NCBI GenBank assembly: GCA_026419785.1
Contig: JAODTK010005221.1
Coordinates: 62,001 to 126,000, forward strand
Direction: 5' to 3'
Length of the DNA: 64,000 nucleotides
Source of the DNA: Sclerodactyla briareus
Taxonomy: Eukaryota > Echinodermata > Holothuroidea > Dendrochirotida > Sclerodactylidae
The notes below the pieces were generated by a model, which was not told the DNA's origin, did no database searches, and saw nothing but the letters and a program-made list of their open reading frames with translations. Within the stretch, counting starts at the first letter, position 1; each line of letters starts with the position of its first letter. Positions 59,958 through 64,000 of the stretch are shown piece after piece. Made by a program: the position numbers and the translations under genes.

Positions 59958-61239
59958 AGTCTAACACAGATTCCACCCAGGCCTATCTTCTACGTCCAAG
60001 TGATTGAGACAATGCAATATCAAATTATGATGCGAACCCTGGTAATTCAATCGAATATCCATTAGAAACATCCTAGAGACGTATATAGGCCTAATGGTGT
60101 GACTCTGAGAAGTAGGGTCGAAACACAAAACCCGCGCATTTCGAACTTTACCGGAGCCTGCAGGGAAATTCACATGAGGATTAAAATTTATTTCTGATTC
60201 GATTTTAGGGTTTGAAAAGTTTTTCCTGATAAATGTAAACCAATAAAACAATATTTATTGTTCACATGTTACTATACTTACAATGCACCAATTGTTTTTG
60301 TGAGTTGAACTTCAGTGAATCTTGATAATCTCGATATGAGTGCTTTAATTGGTATTATGCAGACCCTACTCGGTCTATTCGGCGCTACAACGATCAGTCT
60401 GCATTTAGACCTACCGCAATGACTACACTTGTGAATTGTAGTTGTGACCCTAGCAGTGTCTCAGATCAGATGTGTATAGGAATGTTGCGATTAGGTGACG
60501 GTGGCTGGGAGGCGACATGTTCCGGTTAGTAATCAACTATCGAACCGGCCTACAGAATGCCTCCAGTTATAGACTACGCATCCTGAGTTATTCGACAAGT
60601 ACTAGTTTGTCACAGTATTACCCCACCCCCACACTCTTAATTTAATGGCCGTGAAACAGAAGCGCGGTCATTATATGGCCCTCGCTGGATCGCGAAGTCC
60701 AGGCAGGGGAAACAATGATCAAGATGAAAAAAAAAAAAAGCGGGGGGGGGGGCCCCCTCTTAGCTAGTCGATAAAAAATACATCAAGCGGCGCGGCGTGA
60801 TTTCTTCAACTGGAGTGGTGGATTACAGTCAATCAAACAAAAAAAATACCACCGGGGCGTGGACCCCCCTAGGGGCTGGGCCAAACCCAGCGGGTTGCAA
60901 GTCAATATGGTTTTTAGTACGAAATGTATACCTATAAACGTTTTTCAGTTGCGACTGCTACTTTGCTGGTGGGTGAAACAAGGTTGTACGAGAGATAGAA
61001 ATCCTGTAGTGAAACTATTCTGTTTGCAATTTGACTTTCCCATATAACAGCATGTCGCGTTGTTCTATGACGGAGGCGGCTGAATAGCCTGGGAACTTGC
61101 AAGCAAACGTCCCAAGTCACGTACGCGCACTGGGAATAGAGTCGCTTTGTAAATTATTCCGGTCGCCCTTTATCGCATAGAATTGTGCTTTTGGATTCCA
61201 CCACGATAGGCAAAACCGCAAAATGAATCTATGTAGTCA
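59958..61239. other. Unannotated stretch
   Basis: A13 then G11 and C5 at 60727-60757. A 96-codon minus frame (59961-60251) abuts the element end and has no known domain. TAGGCCTA at 60086. Confidence 0.4.
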
Positions 61240-62857
61240 CGAGATATGTGTCGTCTATGTGTGTGTGACACTCATTTTCCGCCATCCCTAACAAATGCAA
61301 GCATTCATCATGTTCAAATTAGGTATTAGGTTGTTCTTATAGATGTGGATGAACCCTATTGTTTTTAACGTAAGGCCAATTGATTTCATCCAGGGTCGTG
61401 AGAGGGCAAACCTTAGAATTAGCTTGGCGGCCAGAAAAACCAACGAACGAAAGCATGTATCAAGTTCTACTTTCGTATTGGGGTTGCACATGTGGAGAGG
61501 ATTGAACCCTATTGTTTTTGATAGTAGGTTGAGGTCACTCAAGGTCGGTCAGGGGCAAACCACACCACAGCTTGTTATCACTATATCTAACGGACACAAG
61601 CATGTTCGAAGTACAAATTCGATATATGGGTTGCACATGTGAGAGGATGAACCCTATTGTTTTTGATAGTAGGTTGAGGTCACTCAAGGTCGTCAGAGGG
61701 CAAACCCACAAAAGCTTGTTATCACGATATCCAACGGACACAATCATGTTCGAAGTACAAATTCGATATATGGGTTGCACATGTGAGAGGATGAACCCTA
61801 TTGTTTTTGATAGTAGGTTGAGGTCACTCAAGGTCGTCAGAGGGCAAACCCACAAAAGCTTGTTATCACGATATCCAACGGACACAATCATGTTCGAAGT
61901 ACAAATTCGATATATGGGTTGCACATGTGAGAGGATGAACCCTATTGTTTTTGATAGTAGGTTGAGGTCACTCAAGGTCGTCAGAGGGCAAACCCACAAA
62001 AGCTTGTTATCACGATATCCAACGGACACAATCATGTTCGAAGTACAAATTCGATATATGGGTTGCACATGTGAGAGGATGAACCCTATTGTTTTTGATA
62101 GTAGGTTGAGGTCACTCAAGGTCGTCAGAGGGCAAACCCACAAAAGCTTGTTATCACGATATCCAACGGACACAATCATGTTCGAAGTACAAATTCGATA
62201 TATGGGTTGCACATGTGAGAGGATGAACCCTATTGTTTTTAACGTAAGGCCAATTGATTTCATCCAGGGTCGTGAGAGGGCAAACCTTAGAATTAGCTTG
62301 TCGCACGATAACCAACGAACGAAAGCATGTATCAAGTTCTACTTTCGTATTTGGGTTGCACATGTGAGAGGATGAACCCTATTGTTTTTGATAGTAGGTT
62401 GAGGTCACTCAAGGTCGTCAGAGGGCAAACCCACAAAAGCTTGTTATCACGATATCCAACGGACACAATCATGTTCGAAGTACAAATTCGATATATGGGT
62501 TGCACATGTGAGAGGATGAACCCTATTGTTTTTGATAGTAGGTTGAGGTCACTCAAGGTCGTCAGAGGGCAAACCCACAAAAGCTTGTTATCACGATATC
62601 CAACGGACACAATCATGTTCGAAGTACAAATTCGATATATGGGTTGCACATGTGAGAGGATGAACCCTATTGTTTTTGATAGTAGGTTGAGGTCACTCAA
62701 GGTCGTCAGAGGGCAAACCCACAAAAGCTTGTTATCACGATATCCAACGGACACAATCATGTTCGAAGTACAAATTCGATATATGGGTTGCACATGTGAG
62801 AGGATGAACCCTATTGTTTTTAACGTAAGGCCAATTGATTTCATCCAGGGTCGTGAC
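61240..62857 (+). repeat. Higher-order tandem array of 144-bp monomers (superfamily M)
   Basis: A GTGTGTGTGACA leader (61258-61270) is followed by monomers of two types. Type B contains TTTTTAACGTAAGGCCAATT and CATCCAGGGTCG; type A contains TTTTTGATAGTAGGTTGAGG and AGCTTGTTATCACGATATCC. Order: B, A x5, B, A x3, truncated B. The word TTGCACATGTGAGAGG recurs at 61631, 61775, 61919, 62063, 62207, 62356, 62500, 62644 and 62788: period exactly 144 except one 149. Inner A copies look identical to each other, while the first A has several differences. Because 144 is a multiple of three and no stop falls in one frame of each strand, 267-codon (+) and 266-codon (-) frames arise; I do not call them genes. 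The array ends abruptly at a G14 run. Confidence 0.97.
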
Positions 62858-64000
62858 GGGGGGGGGGGGGGCTGGCGACTCTAGGTTGGGGGGCTCGGTC
62901 ATGTCTAGGGGGCGCCATGTCACTCAGATGCCACCCAGATGGCAGGGAAATGGCACTTCCCTGGCCTAATTATCTAAAATGATGTAGTGGCACAGTTTTT
63001 CGCGACATTGAAAATGGTGGCAGGTCATAAGATTGAATTTGCCCCAATCTCAAAAGTTTGTTCTGGAAATTCCTGGGAATTCACGTTCAGAAGGCCTACT
63101 AACGACGACACCAATACTATTGAAGCGGGAGCGAGTAAAGTTTACCGGATTCTTGAGGGGAAAATTGCGCAGTTAATAAATATTTGAGGTAATCATTCCA
63201 CTTTCGCTTATCCTAACTGCTGTTTCTCTCTTAGTATCTTGTATAGTTTTATGCAATTTTGGTGCAATTTAGCCAGCCTAAACATCCAGTCTGCTTCGGA
63301 CATTACGTGCGTTTCAACTGCATGATCTTGTCAGGGTTACTCAGGAACGTTTTGTATTTTCAGGAGGTCGTTGAGGGCAATCTGCTATTTTGCCAATCGA
63401 AAAGGCACGTTCCTGGGGTACGTGCCTGGGTACCTGGAGCTTTGCACGTAGTGAAGTGAACGAGAAAGCGACTGCGCGCGAAGCGCGCGCAAAAAAAAGA
63501 GCTGCCGTGGTCAAATTACCAGGTATGCGGGACAAATGTCGGCGATTCAGTTTTTTCCCTATCCAACTAGCCAATCAGTTTTCCGCACATTCGTGAGTCG
63601 ATGTACCGCTCGAATTGTTATTCTCTCAGTGTCCGGAAAAGATATTCTTTGTCTACCTATACCAACTAACCCAATCCCTTGATGATCGTAACAAACCACG
63701 GGAGTGACGGTAACACAATCATCACTTAAATCACTTCCCCAAACTGTCCAACGAAAACCACACGCCAACTGAACTCAGTGCACAGCATTCTTCGAACATA
63801 TAAACTCTTACCTAAAAGTTGGAATCTGTGAGTCCTGGAATTTATTGATAGGCCTATACCAACATTTTAAGGCAGTTCCATGTTTGCGCAGTTATGATTT
63901 ATGAGAACACCGCGGACAGAAAGGCACCTTATTCGCGCGTAGCGCGTGAGGACCATTCAGTGAGGGAATACGATGATGATCTGTCACCAATTTACTCTCT
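62858..64000. other. Unannotated stretch with GC palindromes
   Basis: G14 at 62858-62871, TGCGCGC-GAA-GCGCGCGCA followed by A8 at 63473-63499, and CGCGCGTAGCGCG at 63934-63946. A 66-codon plus frame (62987-63187) has ordinary amino-acid composition but no recognised family or splice frame. TAGGCCTA at 63849. Confidence 0.45.

Noticed and set aside
61572-62375. 267-codon plus frame (and 266-codon minus frame at 61535-62335) with 48-residue repeats
   Set aside because: Both strands are open simultaneously because the DNA repeat is 144 bp long. The nucleotide sequence is identical between monomers, with no excess of silent changes to suggest protein selection.
63000-63187. 66-codon frame at 62987-63187 as a gene
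   Set aside because: Plausible composition but no domain, no clear acceptor and no partner exon.

Overview
This window is animal nuclear DNA made almost entirely of repeats and unique non-coding sequence. I recognise no host protein-coding gene, rRNA or intact tRNA. The reading frames are short, mostly unrelated to any family I know, and the longest (266-267 codons) are by-products of a 144-bp tandem repeat. AT-rich composition, CR1/L2-type non-LTR retrotransposon relics, hAT and TA-inserting MITEs, long modular repeats rich in 'AGGTCA'-like words and a recurrent TAGGCCTA word together suggest a marine invertebrate deuterostome, most likely an echinoderm. That assignment is inference, with moderate to low confidence.

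Layout. 0-25 kb is repeat-dense: the end of a dispersed repeat (1-330), a 27-bp minisatellite (863-1422), a modular element (2270-3118), decayed arrays (3640-4480, 6060-6400), a tRNA-derived SINE (about 7150-7492), two related reverse-transcriptase (RT) relics (9990-11666 and 17065-18730), a third RT relic of another type (14530-15470), a 577-bp TA-flanked MITE (15830-16406), and a large element with about 610-bp internal tandem units on the minus strand (19010-22470). 25.5-37 kb is mainly unique, with one local duplication at 28 kb and a cluster of TTACACAA words at 33.3 kb. 37-64 kb is mixed: four copies overall of a (GAAC)n-containing family with a hairpin terminus, a 707-bp hAT-type MITE (46018-46724) whose uninterrupted target is present at 50.85 kb, several microsatellites (two of them apparent retroposon tails), a plus-strand copy of the 610-bp-unit element (57430-59957), and a young higher-order array of 144-bp monomers (61240-62857).

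How the parts relate. Several of the larger repeats look like members of one superfamily. They share a leading module (a GT-rich tract followed by a word like CTTGTTAGCAGGATATC), then internal units that vary in length and copy number (144 bp, about 200 bp, about 610 bp). Two copies share a trailing end (CCAGGCGAGA...GCCTTGT). No encoded protein was found, so they are probably non-autonomous. This modular family is the least explained and most interesting content of the window.

Limits. All homology statements come from reading the sequence by eye. Many repeat copies differ by single-base indels, so residual long-read error may account for some frame breaks.
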